Assembly: GCA_047495785.1 (NCBI GenBank)
Contig: JBLDXI010000009.1
Coordinates: forward strand, 3,410,001 to 3,474,000
Length of the DNA: 64,000 bases
Reading direction: 5' to 3'
Origin: Lepidodermella squamata
Taxonomy: Eukaryota > Gastrotricha
Shown here: in pieces, positions 61,649 through 64,000 of the stretch
How positions within the stretch are numbered: the first letter of the stretch is position 1
Layout: each line of letters opens with the position of its first letter
Made by a program: the position numbers and the translations under genes
The notes under the pieces: generated by a model
Told to the model about the DNA's origin: nothing
The model's input: the letters and a program-made list of their open reading frames with translations, nothing else
Databases searched by the model: none

Positions 61649-64000
61649 CTAAAATTGCATGAGTAGTCTTCAAATATAAAAAAATAATGGGCGAGGTTTA
61701 AAACTAAACGGGGTGCACTCTAGACATTAATTAATTACAAATACCGACCCAAGAACAGAAAAATCGAGCTTGATTGCTCCAAAGTTCGGAAGAATAAGCA
61801 ACTATGCCCGTCGAGTTTTTCCCGTGACCCGGCGATGAAAGCGCTATTTAGAACAATTTAGAGCAAAAGCTTTCGACTTTTCATATAAATTTCCGCAGAA
61901 TAAGGGTTGTTTGGATCTGGGATTCGTCCTTGCTTCAATTCAAGTTCACTTTTTCCTTGTAACTAATTCTTCCAAAGATTATCGTAAGGAAAATTTCAAG
62001 ATCTATCTTTTTCAAACTCGTACACGCGTGTTTACAGGTGAAATTAAGAGGCGGCGAAGACTCAGCAGCAGCGTCAGGCGAATCATCAGCAGGCGCCACA
62101 GCCACAAACTCAGCCAGAGGCGTTGCAAAAGGCACTTCGGCCGAAAAAGACCTGGAGGCCCTAGCCCCTGGCCAAAGGTCGATAAAATAAAGCTGAAAGA
62201 CGTGCTACGATAATAAGGATACAAGTTATGCATGCTTAAATTGCTATTCAGTCATTTGTTTGCAGATTTCATGCTATACAAAATTCAAACTACAAAATGG
62301 CTTCGAAATTCTGAGAGAAAAATGATGTACTTCCTCAAGTAATACCGCTCGAAGTACAGCGGGTAGTTGCAAATGCAATTTGTTCCAACCAACCCTGCAT
62401 TTGTAGTTCATAATTTTTTAGGAAAGGCCTTCCCTTCGCGCTCAAACATATCTGATGTGGACCAGCATGATTTGTCAGCATATGCATAAAAGTTTATGCT
62501 ACTATCTCTCGCAATACAATAAAAGGCAACACCTGCGCATTCCTGTCGTATACATACAACCGGATCTTCGCGGCCTTGGAGATGTGTATATCGGTGATAG
62601 AAATAAGCCATTTGCGAACAAAGCGCACTTTATCTGAAGATTTTCCCCAAATCTCAGCCCCGGAAATAGTCTAAATAGGCTTCAAATTTATCCGTAACTA
62701 CCCCGTCAGCTCCACATTTCTAGTCATTATATCATTTCGGTGTAAATAACTTCGTCGCTTTGATGTTAACTTTGTAAACCTGTAAATTCGGCAAATGCGA
62801 TTTTGGTCGGGCTTTCGACGTAATTCGAGTAAAAAGTGAAGTCGCGTTCACAAGCTGCACGAGGGTTCAAGTGGCATCCTATCCCCATGCAATCTCGGTC
62901 GAGTTCCGGAAGTCGCATCGAATAAGCTTGCTTCTACCGATCTCGCCGAGAACTGGAAATCAGCTATTGCTAATCCGATGCTAGCTGCCTGTTCCGAGAT
63001 TTTAGATTGTCCTTATTCTTAAGGGAGAGACCATAAGAGCAGTACAAACCAGCAAACCTGTGCCACAGATAGCAGGAGAGAAAAGTCCAGCTCCATCTTG
63101 GCCAAGTAGTTCAAATTGCTCTTTAAGCGTATGATCGATTGCGAATTGAGGAGCAAAGGGAAATGAAGAGCAATAACGATTTTTCTCAAAAATTGCTCTA
63201 TGAAGGCTCATTCGTTTCTCCCTCGTGAGCTAGAAGCAATTTCATCAGCCACGAATCCGTTGAAATTGCTGTCGCCGAGCAAGAAACTACCACCACATAT
63301 AACCGTGCCTGATGCCTACTCGTTCCTAATTTTATGCTAGAATTTTTGACTCGCCTCTGGCGCTTATTTACTCTTTAAATTCATAATAAATGACTGGTAA
63401 ATACTCAAAGAAATACTGCTAGAAAAAGCTGGAAATAGCTAGCTGGAATTACCCCAGGCACATTTTACTGGACAGAGCTGGAAAACACGTGAACTGGAAA
63501 GAGGTGGCACATTTTGCCGATAACGCCTCACGGGTCCACCTGTGATCAACCTGGTATCGGCTGATTTCCAAGATTGAATCGGCGATATCTATAGGAAAAG
63601 CTGCCGAGATTGTTGTGATATTTTAAACCGCCTCACTTGCCGGACAGTTGGCCTAGCGCCGACGAATTTCTAACTGCGCACAGGATTCTATTTTAGCTTT
63701 TCTGAATGAAATCACCGTTTGCTCGATGGAAGTTGGAATCGAAATTCACGCTTTAATAACCGACTCGCTGAACATCCCAGTCCAACGTTGTGTGATAAAC
63801 GCGATAGGAAATATTCCCTCCCACTACAACAAGCTACTAAGTAGCCTACAGGTTGAGATATTCTGCGATTTCATTGCAAACTAAAGCACCAATATTTGAC
63901 CGTTTATCGCAAATCTGCAGTTGAAATTCGTCTCCAATTGTCGTTTTTATAATAGGGTTTCAAATCACAGCGGTCTTCGAAACTGGCAGGAAACTGGCGA
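61649..64000. other. Region upstream of gene G without supported genes
   Basis: No exon of the array family could be recognised on the - strand. The only identifiable feature is a short recombinase remnant at about 63088-63185. Small open frames exist near 61911-62213 (+) and 62408-62611 (-) but have no supporting motif or splice context. This may be a long intron of gene G or the upstream flank of the array. Confidence 0.5.
63088..63185 (+). pseudogene. Degenerate tyrosine recombinase remnant
   Basis: DNA-level similarity to the copy at 30300-30390: both contain gttcaaattgctctnnaagcntatgatcg followed by a GA-rich Glu/Arg stretch. The translation around AYDRL is broken. It shows the same recombinase family also sits upstream of the array. 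Confidence 0.55.

Noticed and set aside
61911-62213. 100-codon + strand open frame, rich in Arg
   Set aside because: Low-complexity basic sequence with no motif; a neighbouring frame is equally open, so it is probably chance in GC-richer sequence.
62408-62611. Small Cys-containing - strand open frame (CIRQECAGVAFYC) that might be a PAN-like exon
   Set aside because: No splice sites or alignment to the family PAN exons could be found, and its stop does not fit a phase-compatible exon.

Overview
The window is animal (metazoan) nuclear DNA, not prokaryotic. It has spliced genes with GT-AG introns, many only about 49 bp long, a chaperonin CCT subunit, and extracellular Ig, kringle and PAN/apple modules. 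It also holds eukaryotic DNA transposons and tRNA-derived SINEs. A CIMIP2/FAM166-type axonemal gene argues for motile cilia or flagellated sperm, which makes a nematode unlikely. Very short introns and operon-like gene spacing would suit a compact genome with spliced-leader trans-splicing, such as a larvacean, chaetognath or rotifer. This is inference; I cannot name the species.

Layout: (1) 1-1491, the 3' part of CCT7 on the + strand. (2) 2053-3097, a two-exon CIMIP2-like gene on the - strand. (3) 3603-61648, a head-to-tail array of seven paralogous genes, all on the - strand, named here A (3663-15464), B (15489-27474), C (27530-36457), D (36553-44269), E (44314-53067), F (53122-59944) and G (60048-61648, 5' end not visible). 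Transcription runs from G to A. (4) 61649-64000, transposon-derived or featureless sequence.

Genes A-F share one eight-exon structure with matching intron phases (1,1,1,2,1,2,1) and encode proteins of about 2000 residues. Each has a signal peptide, several copies of an unnamed Cys-containing module, Ig1, kringle 1, PAN 1, Ig2, more copies of the module, a conserved dibasic site, kringle 2, PAN 2, a last copy of the module, and a hydrophobic C-terminus like a GPI-anchor signal. Stop-to-start gaps are only 24-103 bp, and each gap has a splice-acceptor-like TTTAG/ATAG site 0-16 nt before the next ATG. The only clear poly(A) signal outside the coding sequence lies after gene A. The simplest reading is one very large polycistronic operon of co-expressed surface receptors resolved by trans-splicing.

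Reconstructed reading frames show that C, E and F are intact. A has a 948-bp DNA transposon in exon 6 (TAA duplication). B has an in-frame TGA in exon 1. D has a 2-nt deletion and a frameshifting internal deletion of roughly 650 bp.

The large introns of A-E are landing sites for mobile elements. They include a pogo-type transposase joined to an OTU protease domain, Crypton-like tyrosine recombinases (one also joined to the same OTU module), a piggyBac-type MITE, a nested 2.7-kb insertion and two SINEs. The tandem, co-transcribed, partly decaying family of variable adhesion-type proteins is the best candidate for an undescribed system, possibly self/non-self, pathogen or gamete recognition. 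The function is a hypothesis only.
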